Shown here: positions 32,954 to 40,832 of the stretch, piece after piece
Position numbering within the stretch: the first letter of the stretch is position 1
Layout: the number at the start of each line of letters is the position of its first letter
Assembly: GCF_023023025.1 (NCBI RefSeq)
Contig: NZ_CP095481.1
Coordinates: forward strand, 1,798,001-1,862,000
From: Amycolatopsis sp. WQ 127309
GTDB lineage: Bacteria; Actinomycetota; Actinomycetes; Mycobacteriales; Pseudonocardiaceae
Direction of reading: 5' to 3'
DNA length: 64,000 nt
Program-made: the position numbers and the translations under genes
The notes under the pieces: generated by a model
Told to the model about the DNA's origin: nothing
The model's database searches: none
The model's input: the letters and a program-made list of their open reading frames with translations, nothing else

Positions 32954-34573
32954 CTAGACCCGCTTCCTGTCGAAGACGGCCTTCTGACCAGTACCGTATC
33001 GGCGCAGCGCGCCTTCCGGTCCGGATGCGTTCGGCCGGGTGAAAATCCAGTTCTGCCAAGCCGCCAAGCGGCCGAAGATCTTGGTCTCGATGGTCTCCGG
33101 GCCGACGAACCGGTGGTTGGCCTCCATGCCGGTCAGCGCGTCCGGGCTGAGCGACGCCCGGCCCTCCAGCGCGATCCGGATCTCGTCCTCCCAGTCGAGG
33201 TCGTCCGGCGCGTCGGTGACCAGGCCGAGTTCGACGGCTTCCGCGGCGCTGAGGTCGTGGTCCTTCTCCCGCGCGAGCCAGGCGAGGTGGTCGTCGTCGC
33301 CGTAGAAGCGCGTCTGCAGCCGGGTCAGGCCGTTGCCCATGGGGAACGCGCCGAAGTTGGCCTCGCTGAGCCGGATCGACGCGCGGGCGTCGCTGTCTTC
33401 GTCGTCGATCGGCGGCCCGTCGAGGATGTACTGCCGGTCCGCGGCCAGCGCGACCTCCAGCAGCGCGCCGGCGAAGCAGCTACCGGGTTCGATGAGCGCG
33501 ATCAGGCTGCGGCTGGTGACGTCGAGGCGTTTGAGCGTGCGCTTGAAGTAGTGCGTGATCTCGTTGGCCAGCCAGTCCTTCCCGCCGAGGACGGCCTGCT
33601 CGTGCGCGAGGACCTTCACCGGGTCGCCCTGGCTCCGCAGGATCCAGGTGCCGGCTTCGACCTCGTTGGTGCGCAGCCGCAGGATGGCGTCGTCCAGCTC
33701 GCGCGTCATGGCGAGGAACCAGCCGTCCGCGCCCTCTTCGTGCAGGTCACCCGGATCGTTCTCGGGCCCCTTGACGGTGATGATGGCCTGGTCTTTTCCG
33801 ACTTCGACGTCGACGTAGCGGTGTTCGAGCGGCGTCAGCTCGATGCCGCCCTCGCCGGTCCGGCCGGACTCGCGCGCGATCTCCCGGGCCCGCTGCAGCA
33901 CGGTCTCGCGGAACCCCTGACGCGGCACCAGCTCGTCGACCAGCCGCCAGTCGACGGCTGTCTTCCCCTTGACGCCGTCCGAGCGCGTCGCGAAGACGTC
34001 GGCGAGGTCGCGCCGGACGCGCCGCTTGTCCACCACGCGCGTCAGCCCGCCGGTGCCGGGCAGCACGCCCAGCAGCGGCACCTCCGGCAGCGCGACGGTC
34101 GAGGAGTTGTCGTCGATCAGCAGGATCTTTTCGCAGGCCAGCGCGATCTCGTACCCACCGCCGGCGCACGTCCCGTTGACCGCGGCGACGTAGGTCTGGC
34201 CGGAGTGCGCGGTCGCGTCCTCCATGCCGTTGCGGGTCTCGTTGGTGAACTTGCAGAAGTTCACCTTCCAGTGGTGCTCGGACGCGGCGAGCATCCGGAT
34301 GTTCGCGCCGGCGCAGAACACCTTGTCCTTCGCGCTGGTCACGATGACCACACGCACCTCGGGGTGCTCGAACCGCAGCCGCTGCGTGGCGTCGTACAGC
34401 TCGATGTCGACGCCCAGGTCGTAGGAGTTGAGCTTGAGCTCGTAACCCGGGACCAGCCCGCCCTGCTCGTCGACGTCCAGCTCGAGCCAGGCCACCTCCC
34501 CGTCGAGGCTGAGCCGCCAGTGGCGGTACTCGTCCGGACGGCGGCCGAAGTCAACCGGTGTGGTGGTGGTCAC
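32954..34573 (-). CDS. boxC: Benzoyl-CoA-dihydrodiol lyase (2,3-epoxybenzoyl-CoA dihydrolase)
   Basis: The 539-residue protein is a double crotonase-fold enzyme that opens the ring of 2,3-epoxybenzoyl-CoA with loss of formate. It has the crotonase oxyanion segments VFCAGANIRMLA and NGTCAGGGYEIALACE, and the later EPGSCFAGALLEVALAADR in the second half. It is the first gene of boxC-boxB-ligase-amidohydrolase. The GTG start directly follows GGAGGG, and a good promoter ends 8 bp upstream, so translation may be nearly leaderless. Confidence 0.95.
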   Translation of the reverse strand: MTTTTPVDFGRRPDEYRHWRLSLDGEVAWLELDVDEQGGLVPGYELKLNSYDLGVDIELYDATQRLRFEHPEVRVVIVTSAKDKVFCAGANIRMLAASEHHWKVNFCKFTNETRNGMEDATAHSGQTYVAAVNGTCAGGGYEIALACEKILLIDDNSSTVALPEVPLLGVLPGTGGLTRVVDKRRVRRDLADVFATRSDGVKGKTAVDWRLVDELVPRQGFRETVLQRAREIARESGRTGEGGIELTPLEHRYVDVEVGKDQAIITVKGPENDPGDLHEEGADGWFLAMTRELDDAILRLRTNEVEAGTWILRSQGDPVKVLAHEQAVLGGKDWLANEITHYFKRTLKRLDVTSRSLIALIEPGSCFAGALLEVALAADRQYILDGPPIDDEDSDARASIRLSEANFGAFPMGNGLTRLQTRFYGDDDHLAWLAREKDHDLSAAEAVELGLVTDAPDDLDWEDEIRIALEGRASLSPDALTGMEANHRFVGPETIETKIFGRLAAWQNWIFTRPNASGPEGALRRYGTGQKAVFDRKRV

Positions 34574-34580
34574 CCCTCCG

Positions 34581-34609
34581 ATTGTCTACACGAATTCTGC
34601 GAACGTCAA
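34581..34609 (-). promoter_or_regulatory. Promoter of the box operon with overlapping inverted repeat
   Basis: On the minus strand, TTGACG (34604-34609) and GACAAT (34581-34586) are separated by 17 bp, a good housekeeping promoter. A 7-bp inverted repeat, TCTACAC/GTGTAGA (34585-34591 and 34614-34620), brackets it and may be an operator. No regulator gene lies next to it. Confidence 0.6.
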
Positions 34610-35046
34610 TGTTGTGTAGAAACTTGATCTCGCAAGGTCACCCGGTTGAGCGTCGCCCAGGCCCAGATGAGGAACACCCAGAGCGCCAAGCCGGCCGCGG
34701 AGTCCGTGAAGATCGTGGCGAACCAGAACGCCGGGATCCGCGGCACGCCCGTCAGGAAGTGGCCAAGGGTGATCATCCCGGCCAGCGAGTAGACGAGCAA
34801 GAACGCCAGCGCCCGCGGGTAGCGCCCCCGCGTGTAGGCGCGGTAGCCGAGGTAGCCGAACGTCGTGAAGAGCACCCAGCCGAACGCCACGACGACGCCC
34901 GCCACCACGGCCGGGACGCCGGGCAACTGCGGGTAGTCCGCGACGCGGATCGTGTTGTGCGTGTAGTGCAGCGTGGTGCTGAGCAGGGAGAAGCCGAGGA
35001 TCACGCGAAGCGGCGTCAGCCCCTTCTCCTGAAGAACGTCCATCAC
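34606..35046 (-). CDS. Four-helix integral membrane protein of unknown function
   Basis: The 146-residue protein has four predicted membrane segments (about 13-30, 45-68, 80-100, 112-132). Between the first and second is a conserved-looking LHYTHNTIRVADYPQLPG with a His pair. I do not recognise the family. It is upstream of boxC on the same strand, but a separate boxC promoter overlaps its 3' end. An ATG one codon downstream is equally possible. Confidence 0.65.
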   Translation of the reverse strand: MMDVLQEKGLTPLRVILGFSLLSTTLHYTHNTIRVADYPQLPGVPAVVAGVVVAFGWVLFTTFGYLGYRAYTRGRYPRALAFLLVYSLAGMITLGHFLTGVPRIPAFWFATIFTDSAAGLALWVFLIWAWATLNRVTLRDQVSTQH

Positions 35047-35132
35047 GGGCCCCCGGAGTCGACTAGATAGATCGCTCTAGCGACGGTACCGCGCGGCGGC
35101 CGTGCCAGGCAAGACACGGCCGCCGCGGGCTC

Positions 35133-36035
35133 TCAGACCAGATCGATGCGGTGCTGCGTCACCGGGTAGCCCGCCTTCGCAAAGGCCTTCGCCATCGGGA
35201 TGTTCGGGACGTCGGTGGCCGCGACGATCCGGTCGGCGCCCTGCGCGACCAGGTCGTGCGTGGCCTCGACCAGCAGGTCGTACGCGTAACCGTGCCCCCG
35301 CTGCCCGGGCACCACGGCGATGTAGCCGACCACCGGGTCGTAGTGGTTGCGGCTCGGCAACGCGAAGCCGACCAGGTCGCCTTCGCGCGTGTACGCGAGC
35401 CGCCACCACTCCCGCGGCGCCGGCATCCACCGCATGATGTCGAGGTCCTCCTGCGCGGCGGCCTCGACGCCCTGCTCGGCCACCACGCGGCGGACGTGCG
35501 CGTCGAGGCTGTCCGCGTTGACCTTGCGGAAGACGTCGAGGATGACGTCGTCGTCCGGTTCGGGCCGGAACTCGAGCCGTCCGGGCCGCTCCGGCAGGCC
35601 GTTTTCCGGCGTCCAGCAGTACCGGTAGCGCTCGACGAGCTTGCGGTAGCCCGCCTTCTCCGCCGCTTCGACGCGGATGGTCACCTCGTGGGCGACGTCC
35701 GGGTCGTCCTGCCACGCAGGCGGCGTGGTCAGCGAGTACTCCGCCCGGAACGGCGCCGTCGTCAGCAGCTGCACGGCGGCGTCGAGGTCGGTGAAGTCGA
35801 ACCAGTCGAGCGCGATCGGCTCTTCGTCGTCAGGCCCTGCCCACCAGGCGGCCCGCGCCACGACGACGCCGTCGCGCAGCGCGACCCACGACCAGCCGGG
35901 CCGGTACTCGCCCCGGAGGGCCATCTCGGCGTAGTCCTTGCCGAGCAGCTTGCGGCCGACGAGACCGCGGTCGGGCAGGGAGGTGAACAGTGTTTCTTCG
36001 CCCGCTTCGAGCGGGCGCACGACCAGATCGGTCAT
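35133..36035 (-). CDS. GNAT-family N-acetyltransferase under a leader-peptide-type 5' region
   Basis: The 300-residue protein has a degenerate GNAT-like N-terminal half and a typical GNAT C-terminal half. IAVVPGQRGHGYAYDLLVEA (motif A, acetyl-CoA pyrophosphate loop) lies near 236-255 and TDVPNIPMAKAFAKAGY (motif B) near 275. The substrate is unknown; antibiotics or other amines are typical. SD GGAAGGA is 5 nt before the ATG and partly inside a hairpin. The 5' region carries an 18-codon ORF with a perfect SD and two mutually exclusive hairpins, so expression is probably controlled by translation of that leader. Confidence 0.82.
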   Translation of the reverse strand: MTDLVVRPLEAGEETLFTSLPDRGLVGRKLLGKDYAEMALRGEYRPGWSWVALRDGVVVARAAWWAGPDDEEPIALDWFDFTDLDAAVQLLTTAPFRAEYSLTTPPAWQDDPDVAHEVTIRVEAAEKAGYRKLVERYRYCWTPENGLPERPGRLEFRPEPDDDVILDVFRKVNADSLDAHVRRVVAEQGVEAAAQEDLDIMRWMPAPREWWRLAYTREGDLVGFALPSRNHYDPVVGYIAVVPGQRGHGYAYDLLVEATHDLVAQGADRIVAATDVPNIPMAKAFAKAGYPVTQHRIDLV

Positions 36036-36045
36036 GGAAATCCTT

Positions 36046-36108
36046 CCGGGAGTACGCGCGCGCTCCCGGTCTACGGACTGGGCACCCTCGTTGCGAGGTG
36101 GGAGCGCG
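36046..36108 (-). promoter_or_regulatory. Candidate attenuator: two mutually exclusive hairpins
   Basis: Hairpin A pairs 36059-36067 with 36100-36108 (9 bp, perfect) and encloses a small CCTCG/CGAGG stem (36086-36098). Hairpin B pairs 36046-36052 with 36063-36069 (7 bp, perfect). Both use 36063-36067, so they cannot coexist. A's 5' arm lies inside the leader ORF, and B covers the edge of the GNAT SD (36041-36047). Ribosome position on the leader would choose between them. Confidence 0.55.
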
Positions 36109-36127
36109 TGATCGGTTGCGTGATCAT
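36071..36127 (-). CDS. Putative 18-residue leader peptide upstream of GNAT
   Basis: The ORF encodes MITQPITRSHLATRVPSP and ends in TAG. It is preceded by AAGGAGG (36136-36142), 8 nt from the ATG, the best Shine-Dalgarno site seen in the window. It ends 35 bp before the GNAT ATG. It is not a domain-bearing protein; its likely purpose is to be translated in cis so that ribosome progress sets the RNA fold. The start at 36127 is fixed by the SD. Confidence 0.6.
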   Translation of the reverse strand: MITQPITRSHLATRVPSP

Positions 36128-36166
36128 CGGACCCACCTCCTTTCGCCGGTCAAGGGTGCGAGGCAG

Positions 36167-36196
36167 AACCTACGGGCCGCCTGCGCCGGGCGTCAA
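36167..36196 (-). promoter_or_regulatory. Promoter of the leader-GNAT transcript
   Basis: On the minus strand, TTGACG (36191-36196) and TAGGTT (36167-36172) are separated by 18 bp. The -35 overlaps the stop codon of the GH3 gene. Transcription would begin near 36160, about 20 nt before the leader SD. Confidence 0.6.
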
Positions 36197-38619
36197 CGGA
36201 TTTTCTGCAGCACGGTCCGCGTGCTCAGCCGGGGCTCGGCGTAGGAGTGCGACGCCTCGAGGACGTACTCGCCGGCGATGTGCTGCCAGCCGTCGCGCCA
36301 GGTCGAGACCGAGCGCGGCACGATCGCGATCTCGGCGTCCACCGCCTCTCCCGGGCCGGCTTCGACGCTCGCGAAGCCGGCGAGCCAACGGTGCGGGCGG
36401 TCGCCGCGTTCGGTCGGGACCAGGTAGAGCTGGACGACTTCGCGGCCCTTGCGCGTCCCGGTGTTGCGGAGGCGGACGCGCACCTTCGCGCCGCCTTCGT
36501 CGTCCGGGAAGACGTCCAGCTCGTCGTAGGACCAGGTCGTGTAACCGCGGCCGTGGCCGAACCAGTAGGCGGGCTGCTTCTCGGAACGGGCCCACGCGCT
36601 GTAGCCGATGTAGACGCCTTCTTCGTACGGCAGCACGCTTTCTTCGGGCGTCACGCGGGTGACGGGGGCGTCTTCGAGCTTGGCCGGCCAAGTCGTCGGC
36701 AGCCGTCCGCCGGGCTCTTCGCGGCCGAAGAGGACGTCGGCGAGCGCGTCGCCGCCGGCCTGGCCGGGGAACCAGGTGAGCAGCACCGCGGCGACGTCGT
36801 CGCGCCACGGCAGCTCGACCGGCGAACCGGCGTTGACGACGACCACGGTGTTCGGGTTGGCCCGCGCGACGCGCGTGACGAGCTCGTCCTGCCTTCCTGG
36901 CAGAGCCAGGGAAGTCCGGTCGAAACCCTCGCTCTCGACCTCGGCGGTGGTGCCGACCACGACGATCGCGACGTCGGACTTCCCGGCCAGCGCAACGGCT
37001 TCGTCGAGCGCGGCGTCCGGGTCGAGCACCGGGCCGCGGTGCCCGAGCGCGAAGGTGACCCAGGCGAAGGTGCCGCGCGCGAACTCCGCCATCTCCGACG
37101 GGACCCAGTAGGTCAGGCTGACCTCGACCGGTTCGCCCGCGGTCAGCTCGACGTCCCGCCGCTGCTCGATGACCTGCATGATCGACGTGAAGACGTCACC
37201 GCCTTCGGGCAGGTTGACGCCGTCGAAGAGGGTCTGCCCGCCGACGACCAGGCGGAGGTCGCCGGGGCCGGTGAGGCCGAAGGTGTGCGTGCCGGTGGTC
37301 TCCGGGAAGAACGTGCCGTCGATCTCGACGCTCGCGAGCGTGGCCAGGTCGAGGCCGGCCGGCAGCTCGCCGATCCAGTCGATTCTCGCCTCTCGCAACG
37401 AAAATTCAGCCAATCGGGTGCCATCTGCGGCTTTGGCGGTCGCACGGAGCCGGAAATTGTCGGTGGCCGGCGGTAGCGTCGTTCGCGGATCGGCACCGAT
37501 GGCGTAAGTGAGTTCGGTGCCAACGGGAACGGCCTTCCGGAGGCCGTCGAGAGGGGAGACCACGTGGTCGGGAAACACGGTGGCACTGCCGCCGCCGAGG
37601 ATCTTCGGGTCCGCGGCCAGCGCACCGATCAGGGCGATGCGCTTTGGTTCACGCAGCGGAAGCGCGCCGGTTTCGTTGCTAAGCAACACGAACGACCGGT
37701 GCGCGATCTCACGCGCGACCGCTTCACCGTCCACAGTGGAGTCTTGTCCCGCCGGGCTTTCGCCGAGCGCGCCGGTCCGGTGGGCCAGCAGGAGCACGCG
37801 GCGGACCATGTCGTCGACGACGTCGGAGTCGACCTCGCCGCCGCGCACGGCTTCGGCGAGCCGGTCGCCGAACACGGTGCGCGGGCCCGGCATCGCGACG
37901 TCGAGCCCACCGTTGGCGGACGCCACGGTGTCGCGCGCGGCCAGCCAGTCGGAGACGACGAAGCCGTCGAAGCCCCACTCGTCGCGCAGCACGCCGTTGA
38001 GCAGGTCGCCGTGCTGGGTCATCGTGATGCCGTTGACGCTGTTGTAGGCGGCCATGATCCCCCACGGCTTCGCCCGCCGGACGATGAGTTCGAACGGCGC
38101 GAGGTAGAGCTCGCGCAGCGCGCGTTCGCCGACGCGGACGTCGGCGGTGAAGCGTTCGGTCTCGAAGTCGTTGGCGACGAAGTGCTTGACCGTGACGCCG
38201 ACCCCGCCGTCCTGCACGCCGGTGACGTAACCGGCGCCGACCATCCCGGTGAGGAGGGGATCTTCGGAGTAGCACTCGAAGTGCCGGCCGCCCAGCGGTG
38301 AGCGCTGGAGGTTGACCGTGGGCGCGAGGAGCACGTGCACGCCCTTGCGGCGGGCCTCCTGCGCGAGCAGCCGCCCGGCGCGCACGGCCAGGCGCGGATC
38401 CCAGGCGGCGGCGAGCGCCGTCGGGCTGGGCAGGGTGACAGACGGGTCGTCCGGGCTCCACCGCACGCCGCGGACGCCGACCGGGCCGTCGGAGAGGACG
38501 AGCGACCGGAGCCCGATCTCCGGCCGGGCGGGCAGGCTCCAGACGTCCTGACCGGCGAGCAGGCTCGCCTTGGCGTCCAGGTCGAGTTCGTCCAGCAGCG
38601 CGTCGACGTCGAAGCTCAT
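36193..38619 (-). CDS. Family 3 beta-glucosidase with PA14 domain
   Basis: In this 808-residue GH3 enzyme, the N-terminal TIM-like domain (about 1-290) has KHFVANDFETER and the nucleophile region GFVVSDW with Asp224. A PA14 carbohydrate-binding insert (about 385-520) interrupts the second alpha/beta domain, as in KglI-type glucosidases. A fibronectin-III-like domain ends the protein. No signal peptide is seen, so it probably acts on imported oligosaccharides. beta-Xylosidase or other aryl-glycosidase activity is possible. It is transcribed alone, divergent from a TetR gene. Confidence 0.92.
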   Translation of the reverse strand: MSFDVDALLDELDLDAKASLLAGQDVWSLPARPEIGLRSLVLSDGPVGVRGVRWSPDDPSVTLPSPTALAAAWDPRLAVRAGRLLAQEARRKGVHVLLAPTVNLQRSPLGGRHFECYSEDPLLTGMVGAGYVTGVQDGGVGVTVKHFVANDFETERFTADVRVGERALRELYLAPFELIVRRAKPWGIMAAYNSVNGITMTQHGDLLNGVLRDEWGFDGFVVSDWLAARDTVASANGGLDVAMPGPRTVFGDRLAEAVRGGEVDSDVVDDMVRRVLLLAHRTGALGESPAGQDSTVDGEAVAREIAHRSFVLLSNETGALPLREPKRIALIGALAADPKILGGGSATVFPDHVVSPLDGLRKAVPVGTELTYAIGADPRTTLPPATDNFRLRATAKAADGTRLAEFSLREARIDWIGELPAGLDLATLASVEIDGTFFPETTGTHTFGLTGPGDLRLVVGGQTLFDGVNLPEGGDVFTSIMQVIEQRRDVELTAGEPVEVSLTYWVPSEMAEFARGTFAWVTFALGHRGPVLDPDAALDEAVALAGKSDVAIVVVGTTAEVESEGFDRTSLALPGRQDELVTRVARANPNTVVVVNAGSPVELPWRDDVAAVLLTWFPGQAGGDALADVLFGREEPGGRLPTTWPAKLEDAPVTRVTPEESVLPYEEGVYIGYSAWARSEKQPAYWFGHGRGYTTWSYDELDVFPDDEGGAKVRVRLRNTGTRKGREVVQLYLVPTERGDRPHRWLAGFASVEAGPGEAVDAEIAIVPRSVSTWRDGWQHIAGEYVLEASHSYAEPRLSTRTVLQKIR

Positions 38620-38712
38620 GCCGCCCCTTCCGGAGGTCCTGCTGTCACCCTACCTGGCGCCGAGTAGTGAAAGTTACGCTTCCGTGACAGGTTGTCCCGT
38701 AGGCTCGGGATC

Positions 38713-39282
38713 ATGACCCGGGCCAGGGGCGCCGACCGCCGCACGAGCATCGTCCGTGCCGCGTTCGAGGTGATAGCCGAGCGCGGTTACCGGGCCACGT
38801 CCCTGGCCGCGGTGGCCGACCGGGTGGGCCTGACCCAGCAGGGCTTGATGCACTACTTCCCGACCAAGGAAGACCTGCTCACGGCGGTACTGGAAACCCG
38901 CGACGAATGGGACCTGCTCCACTTCGGCCGCGACTCGTCGGCCATGACGGTCAACCAGCTGGCCGACTTGGTCGACTACAACGCGACCCGCAAGGGGATA
39001 GTCCAGACGTACACGGTCCTGGCCGCGGACAGCGTCACGGACGGCCACCCGGCGAGGTCGTACTTCCAGGACCGCTACACCCGGGTCCGAGCCGGAATGA
39101 CGGAGATGCTCGAGCGCCACCGCGACGAGCTACCCCCGGGCTCAACGCCGGAACAACTGGCCCCCTTGGCAATAGCAGTCCTGGACGGCCTGCAACTGCA
39201 GTGGCTGCTGGCGCCGGAGGAGGTCGACATGTCGGCAGGCTTCCGCACATTCCTGACCCTGCTGGGCATCAAGCCGGACTGA
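38713..39282 (+). CDS. TetR-family transcriptional regulator
   Basis: The 189-residue protein has an N-terminal helix-turn-helix, with IVRAAFEVIAERGYRATSLA and VGLTQQGLMHYFPTKEDLL. A helical ligand domain follows. TAGGCT at 38700-38705 lies exactly 7 nt before the ATG at 38713, so the mRNA is probably leaderless; this decides the start against an earlier in-frame codon. It is divergent from the GH3 beta-glucosidase 93 bp away and is its likely repressor, with a sugar or glycoside as probable effector. Confidence 0.88.
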   Translation: MTRARGADRRTSIVRAAFEVIAERGYRATSLAAVADRVGLTQQGLMHYFPTKEDLLTAVLETRDEWDLLHFGRDSSAMTVNQLADLVDYNATRKGIVQTYTVLAADSVTDGHPARSYFQDRYTRVRAGMTEMLERHRDELPPGSTPEQLAPLAIAVLDGLQLQWLLAPEEVDMSAGFRTFLTLLGIKPD

Positions 39283-39301
39283 CCCAGGCCCGGGCACCAA
39301 A

Positions 39302-39414
39302 CGCCCCAATGTGGCGTTGGGTGCGTCCAACGCACCCAATGTGGCGTTCGGTGCGTCCAGCGCACCCAACGCGGCGTTCGGTGCATCCAACGCACCCAAC
39401 GCCACATTGGGGCG
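39302..39414. repeat. 30-bp-unit array with 24-bp terminal inverted repeats (copy 1)
   Basis: Three tandem 30-bp units (39305-39334, 39335-39364, 39365-39394) are followed by a 20-bp partial unit. The first 24 bp (39302-39325) and last 24 bp (39391-39414) are perfect reverse complements. A second member at 52630-52712 has the same architecture with exactly one unit fewer. It sits between the convergent TetR and MarR genes and could act as a terminator. Confidence 0.85.
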
Positions 39415-39496
39415 TATCCCGGAGCCGGTCGCCGCGGCCAGCGCGGCGCCGCCCGGCCAGCAGCACTCCACCGGGGCAACCGTTCGCCACCTTGCC

Positions 39497-39551
39497 CGTC
39501 GCGGCACATTCCTCCCGCCGCAACCTGCTCCCACACGTCGCGGCACATTCC
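39497..39551. repeat. 16-bp direct repeats
   Basis: CGTCGCGGCACATTCC occurs at 39497-39512 and again at 39536-39551. The surroundings are also related (CCCG follows after one base). Confidence 0.7.
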
Positions 39552-39601
39552 GCCCGGCCAAGCGAGCCGCACCCCCAGCGCAGCTCGCCCAGTCGAACCC
39601 C

Positions 39602-40045
39602 TCACAACCGCGGCCGCACCGCCAGCTCCCGCAGCCGCCGCAACGTTCGCAGCGTCACCTCCAGATCCTCCTCCGGCACCTCCGCCGCCAGCTCCTCCGC
39701 CCACTCGACCTGCGCCGCGCCCAGCTCGGCCATCGCCGCCTTCGCGCGTCGCGTCAACACCAGCAACGGTGCCCGCGCGTCCCCCGGATTCGGCGAGCGT
39801 TCCAGCATTCCGTTGCGCAGCAAGCGGTTCACCGTCTCCTGCACACTCTGCCGGCGCAACCCTCGCCGCCGCGCGACGTCCGCAGCGGTCGCCGCGCCGT
39901 CCTCCAGGAAGCCCAGCACCTGCCACTGCGCCGCCGTCAGGCCGACCGGCGACGTCAGCGCGTCGCCCGCGGCGAGGAAGCCGCCGTTGCACGCGAAGAC
40001 CGCGTCGATCACCCGGGTGAACGTCTCGGCTCGCGGGGAACGCAT
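39602..40045 (-). CDS. MarR-family transcriptional regulator
   Basis: The 147-residue protein has a winged-helix core with LTAAQWQVLGFLEDGA, ADVARRRGLRRQSVQETVNRLL and the wing RSPNPGDARAPLLVLT, framed by N- and C-terminal dimerisation helices. The ATG at 40045 gives the family length. It is divergent from the DUF1579 gene. An 18-bp palindrome with 8-bp arms in the 49-bp gap is the probable operator for both genes. Confidence 0.87.
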   Translation of the reverse strand: MRSPRAETFTRVIDAVFACNGGFLAAGDALTSPVGLTAAQWQVLGFLEDGAATAADVARRRGLRRQSVQETVNRLLRNGMLERSPNPGDARAPLLVLTRRAKAAMAELGAAQVEWAEELAAEVPEEDLEVTLRTLRRLRELAVRPRL

Positions 40046-40063
40046 GCGTGCTAGCCTCGCACA

Positions 40064-40081
40064 TCGACAGGCACCTGTCGA
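40064..40081. promoter_or_regulatory. Palindromic MarR operator
   Basis: TCGACAGG-CA-CCTGTCGA is a perfect 8+8-bp inverted repeat with a 2-bp centre, midway between the divergent MarR and DUF1579 starts. Size and symmetry suit a MarR dimer. It lies 13 bp before the DUF1579 ATG. Confidence 0.7.
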
Positions 40082-40094
40082 ACGGAGGCGAACC

Positions 40095-40562
40095 ATGGAC
40101 CTGCCCACCCTCGGCCCCGCGCACGACGCCCTGAAGGCCTTCGTCGGCGATTGGACCGGCACTGAAGACCTCGCCGCGTCCCCGTGGGCGCCGGCCTCGA
40201 CGGCGCGCGCCGACTGCGAATACCGCTTGCAGCTCAACGGTTTCGTGCTGGTCCAGCAGTACCGTCAGCGCCGCGAAGACGGGACGGAGTTCCTGGGCCA
40301 CAACGTCTTCACCGCGGACCCGCAGACCGGCGAGACGCTCTGGTACGGCTTCGACAGCTACGGCTTCCCGCCCGAGTCCCCGGCCCGCGGCGGCTGGGAC
40401 GGCGCGACGCTCGTCCTGGGCAAGCGGACCGCCCGCGGCGTGGCCCGGCACCGGCTCACCCCGGACGGTGACACCCTCACGCACGAAATCGACGTGATGA
40501 TGGGCGAAGACCGCGAATTCAGCCCATTCCTGCGCGCCCGGTACACCCGCGAAAACGGGTAG
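40095..40562 (+). CDS. DUF1579 family protein
   Basis: The 155-residue protein resembles the DUF1579/lipocalin-like family: HDALKAFVGDWTGTEDLA at the start (the family F-x-G-x-W-x-G), LNGFVLVQQYRQRRE, LWYGFDSYGFPP and the FLRARYTR end. No catalytic residues are known for the family. GGAGG precedes the ATG. It is divergent from a MarR gene with a palindromic operator between them, so it is probably induced by a small ligand. Confidence 0.75.
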   Translation: MDLPTLGPAHDALKAFVGDWTGTEDLAASPWAPASTARADCEYRLQLNGFVLVQQYRQRREDGTEFLGHNVFTADPQTGETLWYGFDSYGFPPESPARGGWDGATLVLGKRTARGVARHRLTPDGDTLTHEIDVMMGEDREFSPFLRARYTRENG

Positions 40563-40563
40563 C

Positions 40564-40613
40564 GGAAACAGGCGACGCCCCTCCCCCCTTACACGAGGAC
40601 GTCACCTGTTTCC
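40564..40613 (+). terminator. Terminator-like hairpin after DUF1579
   Basis: 13-bp arms (40564-40576 with 40601-40613) pair with one mismatch around a 24-nt C-rich loop. The right arm ends in CTGTTTCC. Confidence 0.55.
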
Positions 40614-40832
40614 GGTCTCCACCACCACATCCGCGGACTCGCTCGACACGAGAGGTCCGGCGGCGGGACAATTCCACAACGATTGTTAGTTATTCAGTCG
40701 TGCGCTTTCAGGCTATGCAGCGAGTGTGTCCTCGAAGCCGCGATCAGCCCAGAGAAAACGATTACTTTCACCCGGATGGCGGAACGTCGACTCCGAACCG
40801 TGTCCCCGAGGGCGGACGCCGGGCGCCCGAAA

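Larger units (their letters stand above)
39283..39601. other. 319-bp convergent gap filled with repeats
   Basis: No gene was seen. It contains the 30-bp-unit palindromic array at 39302-39414 and a pair of 16-bp direct repeats at 39497-39551. Open frames reading Ala-Pro-Asn repeats arise from the 30-bp (10-codon) periodicity, not from a gene. Confidence 0.6.

Noticed and set aside
39302..39414. Possible CRISPR array
   Set aside because: The units are contiguous tandem repeats with no spacers, and no cas genes are present.
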